DNA from: 'Nostoc azollae' 0708
Lineage (GTDB): Bacteria > Cyanobacteriota > Cyanobacteriia > Cyanobacteriales > Nostocaceae
DNA: 64,000 nucleotides
Direction of reading: 5' to 3'
Assembly (NCBI RefSeq): GCF_000196515.1
Contig: NC_014248.1
Span: 496,001 to 560,000, forward strand
Part shown: positions 1 to 9,283 of the stretch, piece by piece
Layout of the letters: each line of letters opens with the position of its first letter
Position numbering within the stretch: the stretch's first letter is position 1
Program-made: the position numbers and the translations under genes
Notes under the pieces: generated by a model
The model's database searches: none
Told to the model about the DNA's origin: nothing
What the model saw: only the letters and a program-made list of their open reading frames with translations

Positions 1-27
1 GATAGGTAATTGGTGATTGGGAAAAAT

Positions 28-62
28 AGAATTGATTACCCATTACCCATTACCCACTACCA
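28..62. repeat. Heptanucleotide tandem repeat (CCATTAC-type)
   Basis: The run reads as three or four imperfect copies of a 7-base unit (CCATTAC) just beyond the end of argF. Short tandem heptamers of this sort are common between genes in heterocystous cyanobacteria. No coding capacity is seen. Confidence 0.6.
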
Positions 63-68
63 ATACTG

Positions 69-989
69 TTATTCTGCCCCTAAAATACTAGCCAGTAAAG
101 CCTTTTGAGCATGTAATCTATTTTCTGCCTGATCCCAAACCTTTGATTGAGAACCTTCGATTACTTCCTCAGTAATTTCTTCACCGCGATGGGCTGGTAG
201 ACAGTGTAAAACGATTGCCTGTGGATCGGCAAGACCTAATAATTGTTCAGAAATCTGATAAGGTTGGAAGATGGGTAAGCGGTTGTCAGCTTCTGCTTCT
301 TGCCCCATACTTGCCCAAACATCAGTATATAGAATGTGTGCGCCTTCTGCGGCTGCTTTGGGGTCATGAGTGAGAACAACTTCAGTTTTATTATTAGCTA
401 CTGCCCTAGCTTTTTCTACAATTTCCGCATCAGGTGCATATCCCGAAGGAAAAGCAACCTGCACATGCATTCCTGCCAACGCACAACCCAGCATGAGGGA
501 ATTAGCTACATTATTTCCATCACCCACATAAGCTAAAGTTAAACCAGCCAAAGTCCCAAAATATTCTTGAATCGTCTGTAAATCAGCCAACACCTGACAG
601 GGATGTTCTAAATCTGTCAAGGCATTAATTACAGGAATTTTGGCATAATTCGCAAATATTTCTAACTCTTGCTGGGCAAAAGTGCGAATTGCGAGAATAT
701 CCAAATAACGATCCAATACCCTAGCCGTATCTTGTACAGGTTCTCCCCTACTTACTTGTGTCACATTAGGATTGAGATCAATAACCTGTCCACCAAGCTG
801 ATACATTGCTACAGTAAAACTTACTCGTGTGCGAGTTGATGCTTTGGAGAACAATAAACCCAAAACCTTATTAGAATGCAACTTTAACTGTTGTGACTTC
901 AGTTGAGTTGCCATTTCTAGAAGTTCTTGCAGTTCTGTGGAACTAAGATCCGCCAGACCTAATAAATCTCGTCCGATCAATGCTGCCAT
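69..989 (-). CDS. argF: Ornithine carbamoyltransferase
   Basis: This enzyme condenses ornithine with carbamoyl phosphate to give citrulline, the sixth step of arginine synthesis, in the cytoplasm. The carbamoyl-phosphate loop STRTR is at residues 51-55, the EHPCQ-type motif is in the middle, and the ornithine-side HCLPAHRG motif is at about residues 262-269. From the ATG at 989 the protein is 306 residues, the usual length. The reading frame stays open to 1043, but the extra 18 residues are unlike the family, so I chose the internal methionine (MAALIGRDLL). The gene has no obvious operon partner in the window. It appears intact. Confidence 0.96.
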   Translation of the reverse strand: MAALIGRDLLGLADLSSTELQELLEMATQLKSQQLKLHSNKVLGLLFSKASTRTRVSFTVAMYQLGGQVIDLNPNVTQVSRGEPVQDTARVLDRYLDILAIRTFAQQELEIFANYAKIPVINALTDLEHPCQVLADLQTIQEYFGTLAGLTLAYVGDGNNVANSLMLGCALAGMHVQVAFPSGYAPDAEIVEKARAVANNKTEVVLTHDPKAAAEGAHILYTDVWASMGQEAEADNRLPIFQPYQISEQLLGLADPQAIVLHCLPAHRGEEITEEVIEGSQSKVWDQAENRLHAQKALLASILGAE

Positions 990-1043
990 GCTGATGATTT
1001 GTAAATAATAATGTTTTTCTGTATTTTTACTCAGCCGCGTCAA

Positions 1044-1426
1044 CAGGAATACAGACTTAAAACTGTACCAAATATTTTTACCTTGATCTACGGGATTATA
1101 TACCGCAAACGGGTGAAAGTTGGACTTATGTCATACTGATAGCACAGGGTGGCGTAAGCCATGGGTAACGTAGTGTAGCGAAGTATCTCGGAGATTCTTC
1201 ACTATCTCTTTCAGAGACGCTCCGCGAACCTTCAGAATCACACTTTTAAACCGTTTTTAGTATAGTTACTTTGGGGATGATATTTGATTATAACTTACGC
1301 ATGGGGCATGGGGCATGGGGCATGGAGTATGGGGGATTGGGGAATTTTTTCCTATAACCCCTAGACAAATTATTTATTTATGCTAAGATAATTAATCGTT
1401 GAGTGTTTTAAGGCATTCACCAATAC
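1044..1426. other. Intergenic region with short repeats
   Basis: There is no supported gene here. The stretch holds a dispersed, GC-richer segment at about 1150-1240 of the type often seen between Nostocales genes, then a tandem heptamer array at 1300-1335 (listed separately). The frames open here are short and lack a ribosome site. Confidence 0.6.
1300..1335. repeat. Tandem heptamer array (GGGGCAT)n
   Basis: Four copies of GGGGCAT occur head to tail, the last degenerate (GGAGTAT), upstream of the tRNA gene. This is a short tandemly repeated repetitive sequence as found in Nostocales. Confidence 0.75.
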
Positions 1427-1498
1427 GCCAGCATAGCACAGTGGTAGTGCATCCGACTTGTAATCGGAAGGTCGCGAGTTCAAATCCCGCTGCTGGCT
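1427..1498 (+). tRNA. tRNA-Thr (anticodon UGU)
   Basis: This is a complete 72-nt cloverleaf. The acceptor arms GCCAGCA and TGCTGGC pair fully, and the D arm GCAC/GTGC pairs. The anticodon stem TCCGA/TCGGA encloses the loop CTTGTAA with anticodon TGT. The T arm GCGAG/CTGCT region carries TTCAAAT. CCA is not encoded. A 65-residue frame across it on the other strand is a shadow. Confidence 0.95.
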
Positions 1499-1544
1499 TA
1501 CGATTTTAGAAAATTTTATACTATATCTATATCTGTGAAGTTTA

Positions 1545-2020
1545 GATAGGCACCAGGTAGTTAACAACTATACTTTGTTGAATTGCCGCTGCGATCACAT
1601 TCATAGCATAAGTGGGAGTTTGCTCAAAGTCAGTATAATACTTTTTGAAAGTAGGGATAGCATCTCCTTTCAGCCCATAACCTAACCCTGAAGCTAAAGC
1701 CGTTAAACCTTGCACACGGGGGATTGGTTGACGGGGTTTGAAAGAAAGATTGGGATAGCCAGAGAGACAATTTGTTTGATATGCTGAAGCGCTCGATGGC
1801 CTGAGGTGCCCAATGATTAGCCAGTACATCTATGAAATTAATCCCAAGACGAGATGATGATTATTTTGGTAAGGCTGTCTAAATAATAGCCACAAATTCT
1901 GCACGAGTCACAGGTGCATCAGGACGAAAAGTAGCATGTGGATAACCTTTGAGTATATTACGCTCCCCAGCCGCGAGAATAGATGCTTTTGCCCAATCAA
2001 TGGTTCTTAATGTCTGAAAA
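1545..2020 (-). pseudogene. Broken SLH (S-layer homology) domain protein
   Basis: Reading leftwards from about 2017, one frame gives an SLH repeat (ILKGYPHATFRPDAPVTRAE) that stops at 1880. After a frame change, segments giving FIDVLANHWAPQAIE and then SGYPNLSFKPRQPIPRVQ continue to about 1545. At least one stop and two frameshifts lie between them. SLH domains anchor outer-membrane porins or secreted proteins to the peptidoglycan. Only the SLH part is left, so what it was attached to cannot be told. Confidence 0.8.
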
Positions 2021-2146
2021 AATGGACTAGTTTAACATATGAGACTTGATGCTACGTAAACTTGATATTTATAGTTAATAGCAGAAAACTTGAGCTTGTA
2101 TTGGTAAAAGACGTATATTTCAAACATCAAACAAATCTTAATTATT

Positions 2147-3208
2147 ATGATAGATAACAACATCTTATTACGTAATATTTGGTATTATGCGCTACCTAGC
2201 TATCTCCTCAAGCCAGGTAAGATGGTGGCGAAGATTTTGTTAGAAGAACCCATACTGCTGATTAGAAATAAAGATGGTCAGGTTTCAGCCGTGCGAGATA
2301 TATGTCCTCATCGCGCTGTACCCTTAAGTTGTGGCCGATTCAATGGACAAGAAGTAGAATGCTGTTATCACGGTTGGCGCTTTGATCCCAAGGGACGTTG
2401 TGTAGAGATTCCATCCTTATTACCAGAGCAAAACACCGATTTAAGTCGCTTTGATGTGCAATCATATCCCATACAAGAGACTCAAGGCAACATTTGGATA
2501 TATATGTCAGATGGGGATAAATATAAACCCAGTCCTGTGGAAAACGAAGTTCCTATAGTATCAGGTGTTATTGAACAACAACCCCATCTAGTAGAAGTGA
2601 TACGGTTTCCCTGTTTTATAGATCATGCAGTGACAGGTTTAATGGATCCTGCCCATTCTCCTTATGTGCATCGGGTATGGTGGTGGAGAAGCGGAGAACT
2701 GCATGAAGAAGTTAAAGAGTTTGATCCTTCACCTTACGGCTTTACAGTCCGGCGACATAAGCTTTCAGAGAATATGGAGAATATGAGCCGATTATATTGG
2801 TTAGTTGGTGGTGGTATTCCCGAAGTAGAAATTTCTTTTCGTTTACCTGGTGTGAGAATAGAAGAAATTACTTTTGGCAAACATCGAGTTTCTAACTTGA
2901 CAGCAGTTACACCAATTTCTGAAACAGAAACAGAAGTAAATTTTGTGCTTTATGGCATACCTGCTTGGTTAAGAATCTTCAAACCTCTGATTCATATCTT
3001 GGCACGGAAATTTCTGGGACAAGACCGAACAGTAGTAGAAAAACAGCAAGTTGGGCTTAAATACAATCCTGTGTTGCGATTAATTAAAGATTCAGATATG
3101 CAAGCACAATGGTATTATCAACTAAAACGAGAATTTGCTCGCGCCACATCTGAAAAACGAGAATTTATCAATCCTGTTAAGAGTATATTATTGCGGTGGC
3201 GTGCTTAG
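2147..3208 (+). CDS. Rieske [2Fe-2S] aromatic ring-hydroxylating oxygenase family protein
   Basis: This is a 353-residue protein with an N-terminal Rieske domain: Cys53-x-His55 and Cys72-x2-His75 bind the [2Fe-2S] cluster. The C-terminal half carries the mononuclear iron motif D-x2-H-x4-H in MDPAHSPYVHR at about residues 164-174. The architecture matches the pheophorbide-a oxygenase/phenylpropionate dioxygenase-like group that is common in cyanobacteria. It oxygenates an organic substrate with electrons passed from a ferredoxin. The substrate cannot be read from sequence. The gene stands alone and no reductase lies beside it. It appears intact. Confidence 0.85.
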   Translation: MIDNNILLRNIWYYALPSYLLKPGKMVAKILLEEPILLIRNKDGQVSAVRDICPHRAVPLSCGRFNGQEVECCYHGWRFDPKGRCVEIPSLLPEQNTDLSRFDVQSYPIQETQGNIWIYMSDGDKYKPSPVENEVPIVSGVIEQQPHLVEVIRFPCFIDHAVTGLMDPAHSPYVHRVWWWRSGELHEEVKEFDPSPYGFTVRRHKLSENMENMSRLYWLVGGGIPEVEISFRLPGVRIEEITFGKHRVSNLTAVTPISETETEVNFVLYGIPAWLRIFKPLIHILARKFLGQDRTVVEKQQVGLKYNPVLRLIKDSDMQAQWYYQLKREFARATSEKREFINPVKSILLRWRA

Positions 3209-3240
3209 AGGGTGTTTGAAAGGATTGAAAAAGTTGGAGA

Positions 3241-3370
3241 TATTACCGCATAAGGACAGCTAATACCCACACTAGAAGCAGTAGTAGAACAAAAGAAATA
3301 AAAAGCTGAACGTCTAGCGGCCAAGCTGCGAGAATTGAATATTGACCCAGACAGTTTATCAAATCTCTAA
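3241..3370 (+). pseudogene. C-terminal remnant of a Uma2-family (DUF820) gene
   Basis: One frame reads LIPTLEAVVEQKK, a stop, then KAERLAAKLRELNIDPDSL to the end at 3370. The tail AERLAAKLRELNIDPDSL is the typical C-terminus of cyanobacterial Uma2 nuclease-fold proteins. The rest of the gene has been lost. A second dead Uma2 gene lies at 13675-14388. Confidence 0.75.
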
Positions 3371-3373
3371 ATT

Positions 3374-4108
3374 ATGGCTGAACTACCCAAAACCCTAGAA
3401 GAAGCGATCACACAATCTCGTGAAGCGGTAAAATCTGCCTTAGCAGATGGCGTGACTCGTATTCAAGTTGATTTTCTGTTCCCAGAACTCAAATTCATGC
3501 CAGTAGCAGAACAATTTGTACCCCTGTTTGCTGAATATGAATCCCGTGTCAAAGTCTTTTTTGCTGATGCTGGTGCGGCTGCTTTAGCCCGTCGTGACTG
3601 GCAAAATGTACCATTTAAAGTGGAAGATATTGGTACAGGGAGGGCTGCTTCTTTACAAACGAAAATTCAACCAGAAGATGAAATCTTTCTATTTATTGCC
3701 CCCACACCCGTAGAAGTACCTCAACTAGAAAAAATGTGTGAAATAATAGATACGCGCCCCATCGTGTTGTTAAATCCCCGTTTAGAAGATTCTGGAGTCG
3801 TGGGTATTGGTTACGCAGCCAGAGAAACCCGCAGACGTTTCATCAGTACCATTGAATCTTGTTATTATCTGCGTCCCGTCGATGATGAATCTGCCCTTTT
3901 TCGCTGCTACCCTGGACAGTGGGAAGTATGGCTAGAAAGCAACAACGAATATGAAAAAATTGCTGAATTACCCAAACGACCCTCCGGTGACGAAATAGAC
4001 ATGATCCTGATGAAAGGACAACCAGCAAAAACCAGTGAAGGAACACCAGCCAAAAAACCCAGTGTGTTTAAGAGTTTGCAACGGTTTATCAAGGCATTGA
4101 GTAGTTAG
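3374..4108 (+). CDS. DUF1995 family protein (LPA3-like)
   Basis: This 244-residue soluble protein begins MAELPKTLEEAITQSREAV and has the conserved core of DUF1995 (VQVDFLFPELKFMP-like segment, FIAPTP, LLNPRLEDSGVVGIGYAAR, and YPGQWEVW). The plant member, LPA3, helps photosystem II accumulate. The role in cyanobacteria is not settled, so a function in photosystem biogenesis is only an inference. The start at 3374 follows the Uma2 remnant by three bases. The gene is intact. Confidence 0.85.
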   Translation: MAELPKTLEEAITQSREAVKSALADGVTRIQVDFLFPELKFMPVAEQFVPLFAEYESRVKVFFADAGAAALARRDWQNVPFKVEDIGTGRAASLQTKIQPEDEIFLFIAPTPVEVPQLEKMCEIIDTRPIVLLNPRLEDSGVVGIGYAARETRRRFISTIESCYYLRPVDDESALFRCYPGQWEVWLESNNEYEKIAELPKRPSGDEIDMILMKGQPAKTSEGTPAKKPSVFKSLQRFIKALSS

Positions 4109-4183
4109 GTAATTTCATTACCTTCGCCAAAAAAAAGAGTATCGGGACTTGCACAAAACATAACGCAGTAGAGGTATTCATCC

Positions 4184-4216
4184 TGGTACTACGAGCCCTG
4201 GTACTACGAGCGTTGA
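4184..4216. repeat. Short direct repeat CCTGGTACTACGAG x2
   Basis: The 14-base word CCTGGTACTACGAG occurs twice in tandem, separated by two bases, in the gap between the DUF1995 gene and the small gene on the other strand. No function is evident. Confidence 0.6.
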
Positions 4217-4285
4217 ACCGTCATAAATTGGCGAAGGTATTGTCTGTAGAACTTCATAAAATATTAGTAAATCTGATTCCTAATA

Positions 4286-4489
4286 TTAATAAATCTGATT
4301 CCTATATAGCAAATCTATCAAAAGAAGACGAGCTTGTTCCAGATAAATATGTCTAGGTTTTCCTTGGTAGATAATTTGGTATTCATTGATATCTGCTCCA
4401 CCAGTATATCCTGAAATCAGCTTGCGATGAAATGCTACTTTTGCAAGTTCTCGAACTTCGTTTCTCAAAGCAGCTTGTGTTTGATTCAT
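4286..4489 (-). CDS. Small conserved-type hypothetical protein (67 aa)
   Basis: The product begins MNQTQAALRNEVRELAKVAF and has a plausible ribosome site (GGAGG) a few bases before the ATG. Charged, helical composition and a mid-region IIYQGKPRHIYLEQARLLLIDLL look like a real folded small protein. I do not recognise a named domain. There is no membrane segment and no signal peptide. It faces away from the transposase remnant that follows. It could alternatively be a shortened remnant. Confidence 0.55.
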   Translation of the reverse strand: MNQTQAALRNEVRELAKVAFHRKLISGYTGGADINEYQIIYQGKPRHIYLEQARLLLIDLLYRNQIY

Positions 4490-4709
4490 AACTTGCTGCC
4501 TCCTTATACCATTTTGGATTTTTGATTGGGAATCGTCTTCTGTGTCCGGCTTAAAGTAGAACCATATACTTAGATCAAAACACTTGTATCAAATTTGCTA
4601 AATTCGTATATCTTGCCCAGGTATTATATTAGACATGTTAGGAAAATTAACTTGGTGTGAAAAAATGGTAGAAGGGAATGTTGAGGGTGTAGGAAAAGGA
4701 AAAATCCAC

Positions 4710-5257
4710 TAAATTAACTATATTCAAGAATATCCACATGGTAGAAAACAAATACTGGGAATAACTAACCATCAGTTTCAAGACTTGTTAGCCCAAGGTG
4801 AAATGTAGCATAAAAAACTGCAAGGTGACATAGAAAGTAAAAACATAGCTATAAATCAGAAAGGAGGAGGGGGGAAAGGGAAACTAGAGATAAAACAACA
4901 GGTATGTCTATGCTTGTTCTATTGGAGGAAAATGCCAACATTTGAGGTTTTAGGTTTGCATTTCGGTATATGGAAAACGGAGGCAAAGGACACATTTCAT
5001 TACTGGCTAGAGATATTACGAAATGTTTTCCCTCCTAGTCTCCTTAAACAGGTAGAAAAACATGATAGTGATTATGCCATGGCGACTCAGAACAAAAGGC
5101 AGGAAACAAAGAGTTTTCCACCAAGGGTATTTTTGTTGAACAGGTCATGAGACTTGTAATATTCCGGATACCTCAACAAAGATTTCCCCTGGATTCCCCA
5201 ATTTAGTCACAAGTAATTCTTACTATTTGTGGTTTAGTCACATTAGGAATTGGTTCA
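4710..5257 (+). pseudogene. IS5-type (DDE_Tnp_4) transposase remnant, internally deleted
   Basis: One frame gives the N-terminal helix-turn-helix region (LGITNHQFQDLLAQGEM, a stop, then KGKLEIKQQVCLCLFYWRKM and HFGIWKTEAKDTFHYWLEIL) up to about 5060. It then jumps to the C-terminal region (NKRQETKSF, followed after a frame change by EQVMRLVIFRIPQQRF and QVILTICGLV). The catalytic middle is absent, so an internal deletion of a few hundred bases is inferred, together with at least two stops or frameshifts. Transposition from this copy is not possible. Confidence 0.75.
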
Positions 5258-5656
5258 TGAGTGTTGCCCATTTCATAAATGTTATGGATATGAGGTCAGT
5301 TATGAATTAGTTATCAACATCTTCATGGATAGGAACTATCCGTAACTATTCCCAGCCGTGATTTTTTCCTTGGCTCTTTCGTAATCTTAACACTATGGAA
5401 AGCCAGATACCGGCTCCTTTGTGAATTTACCAACGTCTCTATTATAACAGTCCATCTAATCTACTGCACGTAGGTTTCTTCTGTGCGGTAGAAGTATTGC
5501 TTGAAGCGGATCGTTCTTTTTGGCTAACTGTATGACCATTGGGTACACTAAGTTGGGCTGAGGGAATGTCAACAATGAATTTGTTTAAGAATAATTAGGA
5601 TTTGCTGAATAAAGGGAAAACCTCGATAAATCAATGACTGGAGGGGGATAAAAACG
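5258..5656. other. Gene-free stretch
   Basis: No frame with protein-like content was found on either strand. It lies between the IS5-type remnant and the end of the iron-permease remnants, and is probably degraded DNA of both. Nothing further can be supported. Confidence 0.4.
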
Positions 5657-5791
5657 TTATATGAGAAATTTTCCCGCGCATTGGATTGCTATCCCAATCA
5701 CTGCTAGTAAAGAAAACACCATGACTGGTATACGCAGGTCTATACGAAAAGATATCGCTGAGGAACGGATAACCAACCAATCAGCCTTCAT
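5657..5791 (-). pseudogene. 5' remnant of a second FecCD-type siderophore permease
   Basis: The ATG at 5791 lies four bases after the end of the preceding permease frame and gives 44 residues starting MKADWLVIRSSAISFRIDLR, with the start of a membrane helix (VMVFSLLAVIGIAI), before a stop at 5657. FecCD permeases usually come in pairs and have about 330 residues, so this is the beginning of the second partner with the rest deleted. Confidence 0.7.
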
Positions 5792-5795
5792 TTTT

Positions 5796-6794
5796 TCACC
5801 TTTGATTTAGCCAAGTAGACAAAAAGGGAACGCCAACCAGTGGTGTCATGACACCTACAGGTAATTCCTGGGGTTTTAGGAGGATACGGCCAGAAATATC
5901 TGCTACTAACAGTAAAGTTGCCCCGGCAACGGCGGAATAAGGCAAAATCCAGCGATAATCCGTTTTAATCAAAAATCCGACTGTGTGAGGAAGAACTAAA
6001 CCAATAAAACCTATAGGTCCAGGCAGGGCTACTGAACTTCCTGCGAGTAAAACTACACTGATGGCAGTAAGAATTTTTATCCAGGCAGTATTTTAGCCTA
6101 AACCTTTGGCTAAATCGTCACCTAGACTCATGGTGGTAACTTGTTGACCCAAAGCAAGGGCAATTACTAATCCGATAGTGATAAAAGGTAGTGCTTGCAA
6201 GAGAATACTGACATCTCTACCAGCTAATGAACCCGGTAACCAAAATCTAATTTCTTCTAATGTGCCTTGACTAATAATCAAGATAGCTGTGGTAAGGGAA
6301 GAAATCAGCACCGTTAGGGCTGCACCTGCTACTGTGATATTCAGTGGGGTAGCACCTCCCTTTCCCAATGAACCCAAGAAGTAGACTAAAATGGCTGTGA
6401 TTCCCGCACCCAAAAAGGCCGCAACAGTTAAAGTCCCAACGGATGAAGTACCAAACACAAAAATTACTATAACTACGGACAGTGCTGCCCCGGACTCCAT
6501 ACCCAAAATACCTGGATCTGCTAAGGGATTGCGTGTTAAATCTTGCATTAATGCTCCAGATACTGCCAAGGCTGCACCGGCTAAAATGGCAATGGGTGAT
6601 AGCGGTAATCTGACTGTTTGAATCACCAAGTGTTGATATGAATCGTCAAAGCTAACAAAGGATGTAAAAATCTGAGCTAGTAGTATTTCTGCCGTCCCCA
6701 GTGTGATACTAAATACCAAACAAATGAGCAGCAGTATCAAACAGACAACTAAGCTGAATACAGGTTTACCCACCGAATTAATCAAAATTCTCAA
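5796..6794 (-). pseudogene. FecCD-family iron-siderophore ABC permease with an in-frame stop
   Basis: The full 333-codon frame is collinear with FecCD membrane permeases. It includes the RNPLADPGILGMESGAAL motif in the N-terminal half and [14 protein letters not shown] and [17 protein letters not shown] in the C-terminal half. A single TAA at 6093-6095 interrupts it after GDDLAKGLG, where homologues usually have Gln, so CAA to TAA is the likely change. The intact protein would have carried ferric siderophore across the inner membrane together with an ATPase, which is not present here. It starts eight bases after exbD ends, as in an operon. Confidence 0.85.
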
Positions 6795-6802
6795 CTCCTG
6801 AA

Positions 6803-7216
6803 CTATTTACGAGTAGCTATACCTAATTTGACCTCTTCTAACTGTCGGACTTTATCCATTACCGCTACCACCTGTCCATGATTAACGACTGCATCTGCAT
6901 TGAGTATCACCATCAACGGCTGTGATGGTTCTACTTTTTCTCTCACCTGGGCGGCTAAGTGATCTAAGCTAACTGCTTCTTTATTCAAGAAAATCTTGCC
7001 AGTATTATTAATAGTTAATATTACCTGTACAGGACGATTTATTTTTCCCCTACCTGCTTGAGGTAAATTAACTGGTAAACCCTCGGAACGGGTTAAATAC
7101 AACGTTGACATAATAAAAAACGTCAAAGTTGCAAATATGACATCAATCATCGGCACAATGTTAATCTGTGCTGGGTTAATCTGTGCTGGTAGTTCCGGTT
7201 CATCTTGTAGACGCAT
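6803..7216 (-). CDS. exbD: ExbD/TolR family biopolymer transport protein
   Basis: The protein has 137 residues. A short cytoplasmic N-terminus is followed by one membrane helix (MIDVIFATLTFFIMSTLYL) with the conserved Asp of the ExbD proton path, then a periplasmic domain. With ExbB it forms the proton-driven motor that energises TonB for iron-siderophore uptake. It overlaps the end of exbB by 17 bases. The frame is intact although its partners exbB, tonB and the permeases are all broken, so it is probably non-functional in context and decaying. Confidence 0.85.
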   Translation of the reverse strand: MRLQDEPELPAQINPAQINIVPMIDVIFATLTFFIMSTLYLTRSEGLPVNLPQAGRGKINRPVQVILTINNTGKIFLNKEAVSLDHLAAQVREKVEPSQPLMVILNADAVVNHGQVVAVMDKVRQLEEVKLGIATRK

Positions 7217-7486
7217 ACGCTTTTTCTCCTCTTTCGTAACGACGACGATATAGAAGTTCTAACTGTCCACCATATTCTTGAATCAAAGCCAATTGTCGTT
7301 GATAAAATCCCCGGAAGGTATTAGCAAAAATAAGGGTAAAAATTGCCACAATTAACCCAGTAGCTCTAGAAAGCAAGGCCTCACTAATACCGCTAGTGAC
7401 TCCAGGGGCTTTTGTTCCCGCAACATCACCAATATTTAGAGAAGTAAAAGAACCAATCAATCCTAATACAGTTCCTAGTAATCCTA

Positions 7487-8626
7487 TAGAAATCATATTT
7501 GATTTTTGAAAAAGACTAAGGGCTAATACTGAGAAAGTGTCTTGTCTAATAGCTAACAATGACCAACCAGGAGCTACAATCTAAAATTGCAGAACTACAA
7601 GAATTTATAGATGAGCGTCCAGATGCAAGGGAAGTAAGAAAAGTATTGGCAGTGAAGCTGGTTTATCAAAGCTACAAGTATGAGGAAATTCAAACAATTT
7701 TAGATGTTTCAGTTGGTTCAATAACACCATGGAAACAAGCCTATGAGAAAGATGGAATTTTAGGACTGCGCCTGAAACACAAAGGGAGAAGAAGCCACTT
7801 GAATACTCAACAAAGAGAAGAAGTACTGGCTTGGTTACAAACGAATGAATGTTGGGAGCTTGGCGAAATTGAGTATAAATTGGCTTTTGAATATGATGTA
7901 CTTTATGAATCAAAACGTATTTATTACGACTTGTTTGATGCGGCAGGAATTAGTTGGAAGAAAACATCTTCAGCAAATCCAAAAGCTAATGAAGAAGCAG
8001 TTGCCGCAAAAAAAAGAGATTTCATCATTTTTGGCGAGCCGCCGAGAAGATATAGAAGCTGGGCTATTGAGAGTTTTACTATTAGATGAGTGTCATTTAC
8101 TTTGGGGAGATAGCATTGGATATGTTTGGGGTAGAACTGACCAAGAAATAAGCATTCCAATTAGTATTAGTAACGAACGAGATAAACAAACTTATTATGG
8201 AGCAGTTGACTATTTAGGTAAAAATTTATCGTTGAGAACCTCTCATACAGCTAACTCAAAAAATACTATTGATTATCTCAGCTATTTACTAGAAGAGTCA
8301 CCTAACCAACAATTACTTATTTTTTGGGATGGAGCTAGTTATCATCGTTCAAAAGAAATTCAAAATTTTTTAGCATCTCTTAACCAAGGCTTACCTTTAG
8401 AGCAATGGAAAATTTATTGCGTCCGCTTTGCTCCTAACTGTCCCTCTCAAAACCCCATAGAAGATGTTTGGTTGCAAGGGAAAACTTGGCTGCGACGTTT
8501 TTGTACTTTAATCCCAACATTTTCTCATCTTAAGTGGATGTTTGAGTGGTTCATTCAAAACACTACCTTTGATTTTCCGTCTCTCCAGATGTACGGAGCA
8601 TTTTCATAAATCAAATACTAGTGCTA
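7487..8626 (+). mobile_element. IS630-family insertion sequence inside exbB
   Basis: The element is 1,140 bp and is bounded by TA on both sides (7485-7486 and 8627-8628), the target duplication expected for the IS630/Tc1-mariner group. Its ends are inverted repeats: the left end has TATTTGATTTTTGAAAA and the right end, on the other strand, has TATTTGATTTATGAAAA. It carries one transposase gene. Because the exbB halves match up exactly outside these bounds, the limits are firm. Confidence 0.93.
7559..8609 (+). CDS. IS630-family transposase (two frames, joined by slippage)
   Basis: The first frame (7559-8089) gives the N-terminal helix-turn-helix part from MTNQELQSKIAELQEFIDER. The second frame, entered near 8010, gives the DDE catalytic part ending at 8609: Asp in LLLDECHLLWGD, Asp in LLIFWDGASYH, and Glu in NPIEDVWLQGK. 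The switch point is a run of eight A (8008-8015). With seven A the two frames would be one, reading VAAKKEISSFLASRREDIEAG. IS630 elements often use slippage at such runs, so this may be programmed or a one-base mutation. All three acidic residues are kept, so the enzyme may still work. Confidence 0.88.
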
Positions 8627-9000
8627 TAGCAGTGGTGCAAGAGCAATAATGGTGTCAAAAATTGATTGTATTAAACCGTTTGAATAAAGCTATTTCTGCC
8701 TGCGCTTCACTCTCCAAAGCCAAACGAAATTCTTCTGGATTTGGTTCTTCCAACTCCAAAGCAGTTAAAAAAATCCGTGCCATGGGTAAATCTGCATTCT
8801 TTCGAAGTGTATCAATTGTACTTACCACATTATTGTGACGATAGAGATTCAACACATTTCTGAATACCAGTTGCTGACGGGTACTGATTGTTACCCAAAA
8901 CTTAATACGTTCAACAATTAACCCTACCGCCAATACAGAAGACAGTAGCAGCGGCCACATGACCACACCACCTGCTGTAAACAGATTTTTGATATCCATG

Positions 9001-9283
9001 TCCGGTTTTCAAGCCCTTAGTAGTAGATTGTCTAACTAGTTTAGCAACTATAGCTCCTATAACTTCTCAATTCAAATTAGAGCAAATAAAACTATCTATT
9101 AATCTTTTGTTACATCTTCGGAAATGGATACAGTCTATCCTGTGGTTAAAATCGCTGTAATTATTTGCTGGTAAGAGATTATGGCTAACATCCACAAATA
9201 CAAAAGCTAAAAGTGATTAATTGACATTTACAGATAATTTCTGTTAATCTGCCAAAGTTACTGAAAATAGGTAGCAATAAATT
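9001..9283. other. Intergenic region between divergent exbB and tonB remnants
   Basis: This 283-base gap would have held the divergent promoters of the iron-uptake genes. I could not recognise a clear Fur-type operator by eye. No gene is present. Confidence 0.4.

Larger units (their letters stand above)
7200..8999 (-). pseudogene. exbB: ExbB (MotA/TolQ/ExbB channel) split by an IS630-type element and a frameshift
   Basis: The 5' part (8999 to 8627) encodes the first membrane helix (GGVVMWPLLLSSVLAVGLIV) and the cytoplasmic loop to LFKRFNTI. After a one-base shift in a run of five T it reads FDTIIALAPLL. The 3' part (7486 to 7200) resumes GLLGTVLGLIGSFTSLNI and runs to the C-terminus. Removing the inserted element with one copy of the duplicated TA joins PLL directly to GLLGT. 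Thus both an insertion and a homopolymer frameshift inactivate the gene. The product would form the proton channel that powers TonB. Confidence 0.9.

Noticed and set aside
336-536. 66-residue frame inside argF on the other strand
   Set aside because: Entirely within a well-supported gene and without coding signals.
1370-1567. 65-residue leftward frame across the tRNA gene
   Set aside because: It translates the tRNA complement and flanks; not a protein gene.
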